NCBI GenBank assembly: GCA_030433355.1
Contig: JAUIMG010000003.1
Location: forward strand, 124,001 to 188,000
Direction: 5' to 3'
Source of the DNA: Bacteroidia bacterium
Lineage (GTDB): Bacteria; Bacteroidota; Bacteroidia; Flavobacteriales_E; Vicingaceae
DNA length: 64,000 bases
In this document: positions 35,257 through 44,074 of the stretch, one piece after another
Layout: each line of letters starts with the position of its first letter
Numbering within the stretch: the stretch's first letter is position 1
The notes under the pieces: generated by a model
Told to the model about the DNA's origin: nothing
Seen by the model: the letters and a program-made list of their open reading frames with translations, nothing else
The model's database searches: none
Made by a program: the position numbers and the translations under genes

Positions 35257-36546
35257 ATGAATAATAAGAAAATAATCAATGCTTGGGCTTTTTATGATTG
35301 GGCTAACTCCGTTTATCCATTAGTTATTACTACTGCTATTTTTCCAATGTTTTATGAAGCAGTAACTTCACAGACAGATGCGAGTGGTGCGGTTATTTCA
35401 GATATGGTTACTTTTTTTGGTATGCAATTTAGAAACACCGAATTGTATTCATACGTAGCCTCTTTGTCTTTTCTAATTGTGTCTTTTTCCTCTCCTATAC
35501 TTTCAGGAATTGCAGATTACTCAGATAACAAAAAGGGCTTTCTTCAATTTTTCTGTTACTTAGGTTCCATTTCTTGTGCATCTCTTTACTTTTTTGATGT
35601 AGATCATTTGGAGTTAAGTATGTTATCAGTGCTATTTGCCAGTGTAGGTTTTTGGGGAAGTATTGTTTTTTATAATGCATACCTACCCCAAATTGCAACT
35701 GCAGATAAACATGATAAAATATCAGCCAAAGGATATGCGCTTGGTTATCTAGGTAGTTCTATATTGCTCATTTTGAATTTAGTGTTTATCATGGGTTTCG
35801 ATATGTCTCCAAGATGGTCATTTGTTACTGTTGCTATTTGGTGGGTGGGCTTTAGTCAAATTACCTATAGGAGGTTGCCAAATGTTTTTAAAACGGAAAG
35901 AGAGGTAGAGAATAAGTTTACAAAAGGGTGGAAAGAGCTTAAAAAGGTTTGGAAGCAAGTAAAGCATTTGAAAAGAATTAGAACTTACCTTTCATCTTTC
36001 TTCATATACAGTATGGGGGTTCAAACGGTAATGCTAATGGCCACTTTATTTGCAGCAAAAGAAATTGATTGGGCAGAAGATGGCGCAAAAACGGGTTTAA
36101 TAGTTTCTGTTCTTATTATTCAATTTATAGCAATTTTAGGGGCCTATTTATTAGCTGCAATTTCAAAGAAAATTGGGAACATCTATGCTTTGATGATTAC
36201 CCTAGTTATTTGGATAGGAGTATGCATAGCTGCTTATTTTATTCATACGCCATTTCAGTTTTACATTATAGCGGCAGTTGTTGGACTAGTTATGGGAGGA
36301 ATACAGTCGCTTTCTCGCTCTACCTATTCAAAATTAGTTCCAGAAACGAAAGATTATGCTTCTTTTTTTAGCTTTTATGATGTTTTGGAAAAGCTAGGAA
36401 TAGTAATTGGAACTTTTGCCTATGGCTTTATAGAAGGGGTGACTGGAAGCATGCGAAACTCCATTTTTGCATTAATGATCTTTTTTATTATTGGCTTGTT
36501 ATTACTGCTTTTAGTTCCAAAAGAAAAGAAAATAGCAGCTGCTTAA
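35257..36546 (+). CDS. UMF1-family MFS transporter (Atg22-like)
   Basis: The 429-residue protein has about 12 membrane helices and the UMF1 N-terminal signature NAWAFYDWANSVYPLVIT. A cytosolic basic loop (KGWKELKKVWKQVKHLKR, about residues 225-245) splits the two halves. The family is related to the yeast vacuolar amino-acid effluxer Atg22; the bacterial substrate is unknown. It lies 6 bp after the CAP gene, so it may be transcribed from the same operon, although the topic appears different. Confidence 0.88.
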   Translation: MNNKKIINAWAFYDWANSVYPLVITTAIFPMFYEAVTSQTDASGAVISDMVTFFGMQFRNTELYSYVASLSFLIVSFSSPILSGIADYSDNKKGFLQFFCYLGSISCASLYFFDVDHLELSMLSVLFASVGFWGSIVFYNAYLPQIATADKHDKISAKGYALGYLGSSILLILNLVFIMGFDMSPRWSFVTVAIWWVGFSQITYRRLPNVFKTEREVENKFTKGWKELKKVWKQVKHLKRIRTYLSSFFIYSMGVQTVMLMATLFAAKEIDWAEDGAKTGLIVSVLIIQFIAILGAYLLAAISKKIGNIYALMITLVIWIGVCIAAYFIHTPFQFYIIAAVVGLVMGGIQSLSRSTYSKLVPETKDYASFFSFYDVLEKLGIVIGTFAYGFIEGVTGSMRNSIFALMIFFIIGLLLLLLVPKEKKIAAA

Positions 36547-36557
36547 ATAACGATAAT

Positions 36558-36565
36558 TAACTTTG
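36558..36565 (+). promoter_or_regulatory. Promoter -7 element TAACTTTG for lhgO
   Basis: TAACTTTG is an exact TAnnTTTG match 15 bp before the TTG start at 36581. No TTG is found at the -33 position. Confidence 0.45.
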
Positions 36566-36580
36566 CAAAAAATAATTTAA

Positions 36581-37801
36581 TTGGAAGAAAAGATTTACGA
36601 CATAGCTATTATAGGAGGCGGTATTGTTGGTGCTGCTACCCTGTATAAATTGCAAAAGCAATTCCCCAATTTAGAACTACTTCTTATTGAGAAAGAGGAT
36701 CATTTAGCTGCTCACCAGACAGGTAATAATTCAGGAGTAATTCACTCTGGATTATACTACAAGCCTGGTTCAAAAAAGGCAATCAATTGCGTAAGTGGTA
36801 GAAAAGAGTTGGTTAAATTTTGTGAGGAGCATAACGTTAAGCACGAAGTGTGCGGAAAAGTAGTTGTTGCAAGTGAAGAATTTGAATTACCCTACTTAGA
36901 GAAAATATATAAGATTGGTCAAGAAAACGGTATAGAAGGAATCGAAAAAATTACAGGAGATCAAGTGCGTGAGATAGAGCCTTATTGCTCCGGTATAGCA
37001 GGTATAAAAGTTCCTGTTACAGGAATTATTGATTATGTGCAAGCAACAGAAAGAATGGCAGAGTTAACAAAGGCCATCCAAGATAAAACCGATATCAAGT
37101 TAAGTGAAGAGTTTATTTCTGTAGATCAGGGAAATGAAATAAATACTATTAAGACAAATAAGGCTGTTTATAAGGCAAAGCATATGGTATTCTGTGGCGG
37201 ACTTCAATCTGACCGTTTAGCAAAAGGCGATGGAGTGGATGCAGAGATGAGAATTGTAGGATTTAGAGGAGATTATTATGAATTAGAGGATCACGCTAAG
37301 CATAAAGTAAAACACCTCATCTATCCTGTTCCTAACCCTGCCTTTCCATTTTTAGGAGTACATTTTACTAGAATGACAGACGGGAATATAGAGTGTGGAC
37401 CAAATGCAGTATTCACCTTTAAAAGAGAAGGTTACAACAAAACAGATTTCGATTTAAAGGATACCCTTGATGCTCTTTCTTATGGTGGAACATGGAAGTT
37501 GTTTGCCAAACATTGGAAGTTTGGGTTAGATGAATACAAACGTGCATTTAGTAAAAAGTTATTTTTAGAAAGGCTACAGCGATTAATACCAACTTTAGAA
37601 ATGGATGACTTAAGGGTAGGAAGATCTGGAGTTAGAGCAATGGCTTTAGGACCAGATGGAGAAATGATTGATGACTTTGCAATTCAGTACAAAAACAATA
37701 GTATTCATGTTTTAAATGCGCCTTCACCTGCAGCAACTGCTTCTTTAGCAATTGGAGAAGACATAACACAAATGGCAAAAGAAAGATTTAACCTGGCTTA
37801 G
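36581..37801 (+). CDS. lhgO: L-2-hydroxyglutarate oxidase
   Basis: LhgO is an FAD enzyme that converts L-2-hydroxyglutarate, a by-product of TCA dehydrogenases, back to 2-oxoglutarate. The 406-residue protein has the dinucleotide motif IGGGIVGAATLY (about 10-21), the family segment HQTGNNSGVIHSGLYYKPGS, and a C-terminal GRSGVRAMALGPDGEMIDDF. The gene starts with TTG at 36581; no ATG lies close. It is membrane-associated in other bacteria. It is convergent with the next gene, with only 3 bp between stop codons. Confidence 0.94.
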   Translation: MEEKIYDIAIIGGGIVGAATLYKLQKQFPNLELLLIEKEDHLAAHQTGNNSGVIHSGLYYKPGSKKAINCVSGRKELVKFCEEHNVKHEVCGKVVVASEEFELPYLEKIYKIGQENGIEGIEKITGDQVREIEPYCSGIAGIKVPVTGIIDYVQATERMAELTKAIQDKTDIKLSEEFISVDQGNEINTIKTNKAVYKAKHMVFCGGLQSDRLAKGDGVDAEMRIVGFRGDYYELEDHAKHKVKHLIYPVPNPAFPFLGVHFTRMTDGNIECGPNAVFTFKREGYNKTDFDLKDTLDALSYGGTWKLFAKHWKFGLDEYKRAFSKKLFLERLQRLIPTLEMDDLRVGRSGVRAMALGPDGEMIDDFAIQYKNNSIHVLNAPSPAATASLAIGEDITQMAKERFNLA

Positions 37802-37804
37802 GGT

Positions 37805-38350
37805 TTACTCAACAAGTTGGTAATCCGTTTTTGTTTTCTCCCAATTAAACATGAAAAGTTTCATTGCTTCGTCAAGCCTCTTTAAAAATAGAGGGTTTGG
37901 AGCGTTCATGTTTTTAAAATAATCTTCTTGGTATTTACCTAAGTCGTACTTAAAAAATACAGCCTTAGACATGGCATATAAGTTATTGTTAGAAGGATGA
38001 TTAACTCTACTCAAATAGCTTTGGTACTCTCTTAGGATCCCTTCAAGCTTGTCAAAGTTGACATCAAATACTCCAGAAAGCTTTGTAATTATCAAATTGA
38101 TAATTCTATTGTCTTGATGAGCAGGCAGCTTTTTAGGAATTTCTTTAAGATTTGCAGCAATTACGATAAGTATAAACTTGCTGTCGTTGTCTTCTTCTAT
38201 TTCAGGAATTTGAACAAACTCAGGAGAATCTTTGATTAAGCCCAGCACATCGCTAAAACCACTTTCAACAGCTTGTAAAGTTGAGTTTACAAATATGTTG
38301 GCGAGCTTATCTTCTTTTAACTTTTTTTTGCCGAAGATTTTTGTAAACAT
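37805..38350 (-). CDS. Hypothetical protein
   Basis: I do not recognise this 181-residue protein. It starts with a basic segment MFTKIFGKKKLKEDKLAN, has no signal peptide or membrane helix, and appears all-helical, with ILIVIAANLKEIPKKLP in the middle and FFKYDLGKYQEDYFKNMN near the C-terminus. The ATG at 38350 is 31 bp below a -7-like element. It has its own transcript, convergent with lhgO. Confidence 0.65.
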   Translation of the reverse strand: MFTKIFGKKKLKEDKLANIFVNSTLQAVESGFSDVLGLIKDSPEFVQIPEIEEDNDSKFILIVIAANLKEIPKKLPAHQDNRIINLIITKLSGVFDVNFDKLEGILREYQSYLSRVNHPSNNNLYAMSKAVFFKYDLGKYQEDYFKNMNAPNPLFLKRLDEAMKLFMFNWEKTKTDYQLVE

Positions 38351-38380
38351 GAATAGGATTTAAATAATTGACTTCGACTT

Positions 38381-38388
38381 CAAAAGTA
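38381..38388 (-). promoter_or_regulatory. Promoter -7 element TACTTTTG for the 181-residue hypothetical
   Basis: The minus strand reads TACTTTTG, an exact TAnnTTTG match, 31 bp before the ATG at 38350. No -33 TTG at the usual distance. Confidence 0.45.
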
Positions 38389-38427
38389 GAGCTATTGAAA
38401 TCCCTTGTTTAATAACATTTTAAATCC

Positions 38428-38469
38428 TTATCAACAAAGTTATTAACTTTTTTAAGAAATTGTTAATAA
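38428..38469. repeat. Inverted TTATCAACAA / TTGTTAATAA motifs in an AT-rich gap
   Basis: TTATCAACAA (38428-38437) faces TTGTTAATAA (38460-38469), which match as inverted repeats at 9 of 10 positions, with GTTATTAAC (38439-38447) between. The 210-bp gap 38351-38560 holds nothing else obvious apart from the promoter at 38381. The motifs resemble DnaA boxes (TTATNCACA) with A in place of C. Role unknown. Confidence 0.4.
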
Positions 38470-38560
38470 GTCTATATGTTCTATCTTGTTAGGGTTTGCA
38501 GAGGAGAAGTGATAGAATAAACACTTTTCTAACATGTAAATAACAAAAGGAGTATAGTTG

Positions 38561-39571
38561 CTAATCTGCTTTTACTAAGCCTGATTTTATTAGCTCTTTA
38601 ATCACTGTTTCTGTCATTTCACTTTGGAAAACAAATTCATATCTAATATCAGATACATAGGCTTTTAAGCGCATTTTTAGAACAGACTTTCTGTCTTTTA
38701 ACTCATTAATAAAAATGACCGTAATGGGTTTGTTTAAATAGATATACTTGGAAATTTGAGCTGCTTGAACGGCTATTGATCTCGCTTTAGAAGTATCAAT
38801 ATCGATAGGTAAGTAAATTTCTGCAACAACTTGGCAATTTGGTTCCCCAGAGTTTGAATTAGATACTGCTGTATTTACTACTTCGGCATTTGGAATACTT
38901 ACTAGCGAATCGTCTTTAGTTACTATTCTTGTTGATCTTAAGCCAATTTCAACTACCTCCCCATAATAGTCTCCAACCTGTATTTTGTCTCCCATCTGAA
39001 ATGGTCGGTCAAACAGAATCATAATTCCGCCAAAAATATTTTTCAAAATATCTTGTGCGGCAAAACCCACAGCAATACTTGCTGAGGCAACAAAGGCTGC
39101 AATAGCGGCTGCAGGGGGGTTGAAGATGCCTCTTATTACTATGTAAATAGCAATAGTCCAACCAAGTATTCTAAGAACAGGAGAAATGCTTTTTAAGGTA
39201 ATTCTGTATTTGGTACTTCTTTCTGCAATACCTTCAATAAGTGCTGTGAGAAATCGAATTATAAAATAGGAAATGATAAGTACAACTAGGGCCCAAACTA
39301 CCTTTCCTAGGGAAAAAATATCCTTAATCTTAGGTAGTTCATTATTCTTTTTTTCTTTTATTGTTGCTTTATCAGCAACAGCAGTATCTAAGCGCTTAGT
39401 AATGTTGTTGTGAACAACAATTTTTATCATTCCACTATCCTGAAGCAAAGAGTCTATAGTGCTTACCACACTATCAGCTTTTGCCGTTTGCGAGTATATG
39501 TTATTATTCACAATTAGGAAGGAATTGCAAATAATGAAAGCTAAAATAGTTTTTAAAACAGCCCTTTTCAT
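38561..39571 (-). CDS. MscS-family mechanosensitive channel
   Basis: The 336-residue protein has a signal peptide or first helix (about residues 8-27), a periplasmic stretch of 55 residues, membrane helices (about 90-110 and 130-150), and the MscS pore helix AAAIAAFVASASIAVGFAAQ followed by DILKNIFGGIMILFDRPFQMGD and the beta domain. It should open on membrane tension or serve a regulated role. Its ATG overlaps the stop of the large upstream gene (TAATG at 39569-39573), so translation of the two is coupled. That coupling is unusual and suggests that the channel is controlled by the coiled-coil NTPase. Confidence 0.93.
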   Translation of the reverse strand: MKRAVLKTILAFIICNSFLIVNNNIYSQTAKADSVVSTIDSLLQDSGMIKIVVHNNITKRLDTAVADKATIKEKKNNELPKIKDIFSLGKVVWALVVLIISYFIIRFLTALIEGIAERSTKYRITLKSISPVLRILGWTIAIYIVIRGIFNPPAAAIAAFVASASIAVGFAAQDILKNIFGGIMILFDRPFQMGDKIQVGDYYGEVVEIGLRSTRIVTKDDSLVSIPNAEVVNTAVSNSNSGEPNCQVVAEIYLPIDIDTSKARSIAVQAAQISKYIYLNKPITVIFINELKDRKSVLKMRLKAYVSDIRYEFVFQSEMTETVIKELIKSGLVKAD

Positions 39572-42500
39572 TAGTGAATAATATTTCTATTTCTTAGCAT
39601 AGAGACAATTTGTCTATACAGTAAATGATTTATTCTATAAAGTCCTTCCTCCAACCTTAAGACTCCTCTTTCTTCCAGAACCAGTAGTTGTCTTTTTGCT
39701 CTATCTTCAGGGATTTGCATCACAATTGCGTAGTCAGCAGAGCTTATTGAAGAATGTAATACTAGTATGTATAAGGTAAATACAACATCGTCTTTTAATG
39801 TTTTTAAGAACTCAAATTTTAATCTTGGTAATCGTTCTAGATAAATTGTATTCTTCTCTACTTTTCTAGTAGATCTTAGCCAAAAAAGCAAAGCAAGGCT
39901 AATGTTGCTTTGTGAAAATTCATTCAGCCTAGTAAAGAATAATTTCTTTAAGAACTCTTGTCTCTCTTCTTTAGTAAGTTTCTTTATTTTTTTCTTTTCT
40001 TGAATATTAAGTCCATTTGGAAGAAAATCTATGTTGTAGCCACTTACTCTATGCCTCTTTAAAATTAAATCAACAATTTGATTGTCATCCAATGATTTTA
40101 GTGCTACAACATGTTTAAAGTACTGCTCAATAATAATTGTTTTGTTTAGGTATTGATAGCTAAATGAATTAATTTCAAGGAGCCAAAAGACATTGTAAGA
40201 AGTTGCTGTTATAAATTCCAAGATTTTTTCTAAAGCTTGAAACCCTCCTATTTTTCTTAGAAATAAATTATGGCACTGTTCAATAATAAAAACCTTCTTT
40301 TTGCCTTTGTTAACAATTTCAATGAGATCATCTATGGATTTAGTTTCTTTTGTTTTTAAAAACTCATTCAATAAGTTATGTAGTTCCGCTTCTGTTGTAA
40401 TATTAGAAGAAACACGGTACCTATATACTTCTAATCCATTTATTTCATTAACAAAGTTGTTAATTAAACTGCTTGTTCCACTTCCTTTTTCGCCGTGAAT
40501 AATTGTAGGGGAGAATAAGCCTTTCTGCCAATCATGAAAGGCATTATTTAAGTCTGCTATTTCTTTCTCTCTTCCAACAAAAAAAGTATTGTCTTCTAAA
40601 GGGAATATTTGGTATAACCTTCTGTATACATAGGGAAGTTTTCCTAATACTTTTTCGGTTTCAGTTAAAAAATCAGATAGTTCACTACTAAGTACAGCAT
40701 CTTCTTTTCTTAATCCACTTTGTTTTAAGAAGAAGTCTATTTTTTCATAAACTTTTTGATAAGCTGTTTTTGAAAAATTAATTACAGTAGGAATAAGGTT
40801 TTTGACCTTAAGAATTATTTGTTTTTTGTAGGTTTTACTTTTTTCTAAGGCTTTTGTTCTCGCTAATTCGAGCTTGATTTTTATTATGCTTTCTTCGTCA
40901 GTTAATTCAATGAGTTTATTATTGACTTCTACTATAATTAAATCCAACTGTTCCTTCAACCATGTTTCAACTTCTTTTAGAGATGACTTGATCTCCTCAA
41001 GTTTGCTATTCACCCTTTCTATGCCTTCGATTGAAATGTTAACGATATCTTTAAGAGAGGTTTCTTCCTTGTTAGCTTCAATAGCAGATTCAAGATTGTA
41101 ATCAATTATGTGGCTTAAATCATTAATTGAGATTTGTAATTCTTCTAGTTTATGAACTAAGGACGCCTTTAATTCTTGAAACTTATAAATGCTTGGTTTG
41201 TATATGCTTATCTCAATTATTTCTCTTGGGTTTAGCTCATTTAACTCAGAAGACTTAGTGGGACTATGATAGTTGTTCTGAGGGTAGATAAGTCTTTTTT
41301 CTTTTATCTTTAGAATCTGTTTTTGCATAGAGTTTTCCATGCGTTCTATTAATCCTGGTAAATTCTGGTTTAAAATAGCATCGCTTGCTTTTGGGATAAT
41401 TACAAGTTCAAGCTTCTTATTGATTTCTTCTTTTCTATTAGATAGAAGTTCAAATAATGCTTTTTTACTTTTAATCTTATTTATTTCATTTTCAAGATTG
41501 TCAAATTGATTGTCAAAAAGACTTAAAGCATCAGCAATTGTAGAGGTTATTCTTAAACTACAGCTATCATTAACTAAGCTTTGTTGCTTTAGGTTTAAGT
41601 ATTTGAAATGGAATAATTCTAAATCCAATTCGAAATCGTCTAATTGAGAAAATAATGTATTTCTCCAGCCATTTTCTATTCTAAGGAAATTAGTCTTATT
41701 CTGCTTTTGAATTCCTTTAATTCTATAAGATGAAAAACGATTTTTACTTAATTCAAGTGTGTCTACTTTTGCTATCGCATCTTCCGCTTTTTCAACTAGG
41801 TCATTAAAAATTAGTGTTAAATCAGAATTAGACTCTTCTTCTAATTTATGGATTTCTTTGCTGTAAGAATCCAGTCTGCTATTTTTTACTATTTCACTTA
41901 TAGATGCTATTAATTGCTGCCCTGAATTTTCGTTTGATTCAAGAAAATTTGTAAAAAGAGAATTTAGGTTTTTGTCAATTTCCCATAGAGCTTGATATAC
42001 TTTAGTTCTTTGTAAATATATTTTTTCATAATACTCTAGACCTTTACTAATTAAAAGTTCTTTGAAAAAATAAATATAAATTCTTCTTAAAGGGACATTG
42101 TGTGACCAAGGCTTTATGGCTTTTTTTTCTTTAGAAAAAAAGTTTAAAAAATGCTGGGGAGAGCTAGAAATTGCAAATCCAATCCTTTTGATAAACTTTT
42201 TAAATTTTGTTTGTAAACTGTCGTTTGGAAAAGTTTTAAATCTGTCTTCTTCTTGAAAGCATTTTAATTCTTTGGCAATTGAAGAAGAAGTGGATTCTAT
42301 ATTTTTAAAAAAGTCTTGAAAAAAATCTTCAATGGAAATGATTTCCAAAGGAGGATAGCAATTTTCAATAAGTTGGAATAAACTAGACTTTAGCCAATCT
42401 GTTTCATTAATATATTTAGCTTTCCCATTCTTGCTTTCTACTCTTTTCATCCTATTCTCATACGATTCAAAAAGTTTTTTAGAGTCATTAATCTGTTCAA

Positions 42501-42591
42501 GAATACTGTTGAACTCAGTCTTTAAAGTATATTTTAAAGGTTCTAAGGAAGCTCTTTTAACTTCAGAATAATCTATTTTAGGATCTTTCAT
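39571..42591 (-). CDS. Large coiled-coil protein with degenerate P-loop and winged helix
   Basis: I do not recognise a named family for this 1006-residue protein. Residues about 1-650 are charged helices, probably coiled coil, with no signal peptide and no membrane helix. Residues about 675-900 resemble an AAA/STAND-type ATPase: FVGREKEIADLNNAF leads to the P-loop GEKGSGTSSL, where the invariant Lys of Walker A is Thr706. The Walker B-like strand is KKVFIIEQCHN with Glu771 in place of Asp. The C-terminal ~70 residues (ISSADYAIVMQIPEDRAKRQ, ERGVLRLEEGLYRI) look like a winged helix. It is directly coupled to mscS. Confidence 0.7.
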   Translation of the reverse strand: MKDPKIDYSEVKRASLEPLKYTLKTEFNSILEQINDSKKLFESYENRMKRVESKNGKAKYINETDWLKSSLFQLIENCYPPLEIISIEDFFQDFFKNIESTSSSIAKELKCFQEEDRFKTFPNDSLQTKFKKFIKRIGFAISSSPQHFLNFFSKEKKAIKPWSHNVPLRRIYIYFFKELLISKGLEYYEKIYLQRTKVYQALWEIDKNLNSLFTNFLESNENSGQQLIASISEIVKNSRLDSYSKEIHKLEEESNSDLTLIFNDLVEKAEDAIAKVDTLELSKNRFSSYRIKGIQKQNKTNFLRIENGWRNTLFSQLDDFELDLELFHFKYLNLKQQSLVNDSCSLRITSTIADALSLFDNQFDNLENEINKIKSKKALFELLSNRKEEINKKLELVIIPKASDAILNQNLPGLIERMENSMQKQILKIKEKRLIYPQNNYHSPTKSSELNELNPREIIEISIYKPSIYKFQELKASLVHKLEELQISINDLSHIIDYNLESAIEANKEETSLKDIVNISIEGIERVNSKLEEIKSSLKEVETWLKEQLDLIIVEVNNKLIELTDEESIIKIKLELARTKALEKSKTYKKQIILKVKNLIPTVINFSKTAYQKVYEKIDFFLKQSGLRKEDAVLSSELSDFLTETEKVLGKLPYVYRRLYQIFPLEDNTFFVGREKEIADLNNAFHDWQKGLFSPTIIHGEKGSGTSSLINNFVNEINGLEVYRYRVSSNITTEAELHNLLNEFLKTKETKSIDDLIEIVNKGKKKVFIIEQCHNLFLRKIGGFQALEKILEFITATSYNVFWLLEINSFSYQYLNKTIIIEQYFKHVVALKSLDDNQIVDLILKRHRVSGYNIDFLPNGLNIQEKKKIKKLTKEERQEFLKKLFFTRLNEFSQSNISLALLFWLRSTRKVEKNTIYLERLPRLKFEFLKTLKDDVVFTLYILVLHSSISSADYAIVMQIPEDRAKRQLLVLEERGVLRLEEGLYRINHLLYRQIVSMLRNRNIIH

Positions 42592-42607
42592 CTAGGTATT
42601 ATCAGAG

Positions 42608-42634
42608 GAAAGATAATGATTTTACTGCATCCAA
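42608..42634 (-). promoter_or_regulatory. Possible promoter of the coiled-coil NTPase-mscS unit
   Basis: On the minus strand TTG (42632-42634) is followed after 16 bp by TATCTTTC (42608-42615), one base off TAnnTTTG. The ATG at 42591 is 17 bp downstream. This supports a separate two-gene transcript. Confidence 0.4.
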
Positions 42635-42652
42635 GAAATAATATTGAGAGTA

Positions 42653-44074
42653 TTAATTTAGTTGGTAGACTAAGTAATCTTTATCTTCAAATACGGATTC
42701 TAAAGCAAGTCTCTCAGAAGTTAAATGCTTATCTAATACAATAAATTTACAGTCTTTTTCCCTTAAACGTTTAATGTTTTTTTGAGCTACTATTTCTTCG
42801 CTTTCAAATACCCAACCTTTCCTGTGGGCTAGATATAATTGCTGAGGATTGCCCCCTGTATTAATTGCAATTAGGTCTGATTTAGAAGAAAATGAATCCA
42901 TAATTGTTTCTAACCGCAGCTTATAAAGCTTCGATTCTTTAAGACGGAAATCATGCGATTGATTTGCCACAGCTTCAATAACACCAAAGGAAATAAGAGC
43001 TATAGTTATTGATTTTTTCTTAATTGCAGAGGCAAAGTAACCAACTAGAAAGGCAAAGATTGGAACTATTGGGATAATGTAGTAGTTATGATGGTGAAAA
43101 AAGAATCCCGACTTGATTATGTAAATGATAAAAACTAGCAGAACTGATAAGACAATTAAAATAATATTTTTCTCTTTTTTTCTGAATAATAAAAAGAGGC
43201 CGGCCATACTAAGAGCGAATAAGATATAGGATTGAAATGTATTGAAATAGAAGTTTTTTAAAACCGCTTTCATATTTCTACTTATCTCAATAAAGCCTTC
43301 TTTTAAACTAACGCCTGAATTATACCAGTTGCCATATTGCGATTCTAAGTAAGGATTCCATTTGAAATACCAAAGGAGGGCTAATAGCAAACTACAAGCA
43401 CCACCAAATGAAATAATTAGTTTAAACTTTTTGTCGATTCTTTTTGAAACTAGCACCATAAAGAGGGGTGCCATGTAAATTCCTGCAGGTATTTTAGCTA
43501 AAATTCCTAAGGAAAATAGTAGTATTCCTAAGAAATAATGTTTAATGCTATTTGATTTTAGATATTGATTAACATAATATATCCCAATAATAGCTAGAGA
43601 TATTGAAAATGTATCAGGCATCATTTTTCTGCTAAAAGCAAACCATATAGATGCCAATAAAGCTAGTGTTGAGTAAAGTGCTGTTTTCCTATTTGTCCAC
43701 TGTTCAATAATTTTGGAGTAATAGAAAATGCCCAGACTACTAACAATTAAGTTAATCAACCTACCATACCAATGCTCATATCCAAATAAGAGTGCTAATA
43801 GGTAATGTAGATAGTTTAGAAGTGGAAATTCCATTCCTATTATACCTGATTTCCCTGAAGTAATATCAATCTGGGGGTAGAAAATGTTGTTATTTACTTC
43901 AACAAAGTTTCTGGCAACCATCAAACCTGTGGTTTGTCTCCAGTTATGACTTACTTCTAGGGGTGGATTCGTTATTCCATAGAATCTAATAAGCAGAAAA
44001 AGAACTATCCAGAAGGAAGGTAATAGAAGTAAATCTTTTAGTTTTAGTTTAAAATATTTAGAAAAGAGGAACAC
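42653..44074 (-). CDS. GT39-like membrane glycosyltransferase
   Basis: The 473-residue protein has about 10-11 membrane helices and an N-terminal loop NPPLEVSHNWRQTTGLMVAR, where E40 and the HNWRQ motif are expected in polyprenyl-phosphate-sugar-dependent GT-C enzymes. A second loop has SRKMMPDTFSIS. A short soluble tail ends the protein. The start is GTG at 44074, inside purB (17-bp overlap). It differs from the longer GT39 protein at 24860, which has a DD motif and a large C-terminal domain. The acceptor is unknown. Confidence 0.72.
   Translation of the reverse strand: MFLFSKYFKLKLKDLLLLPSFWIVLFLLIRFYGITNPPLEVSHNWRQTTGLMVARNFVEVNNNIFYPQIDITSGKSGIIGMEFPLLNYLHYLLALLFGYEHWYGRLINLIVSSLGIFYYSKIIEQWTNRKTALYSTLALLASIWFAFSRKMMPDTFSISLAIIGIYYVNQYLKSNSIKHYFLGILLFSLGILAKIPAGIYMAPLFMVLVSKRIDKKFKLIISFGGACSLLLALLWYFKWNPYLESQYGNWYNSGVSLKEGFIEISRNMKAVLKNFYFNTFQSYILFALSMAGLFLLFRKKEKNIILIVLSVLLVFIIYIIKSGFFFHHHNYYIIPIVPIFAFLVGYFASAIKKKSITIALISFGVIEAVANQSHDFRLKESKLYKLRLETIMDSFSSKSDLIAINTGGNPQQLYLAHRKGWVFESEEIVAQKNIKRLREKDCKFIVLDKHLTSERLALESVFEDKDYLVYQLN

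Noticed and set aside
38351-38560. Chromosomal origin
   Set aside because: Only imperfect DnaA-box-like motifs are seen; dnaA, gidA and other origin-linked genes are absent and no skew can be computed here. Kept only as a low-interest motif finding.
39571-42591. SMC- or Rad50-type DNA repair protein
   Set aside because: The P-loop lies in the C-terminal third, not at the N-terminus, and there is no zinc hook, no C-terminal ABC signature and no partner nuclease gene.
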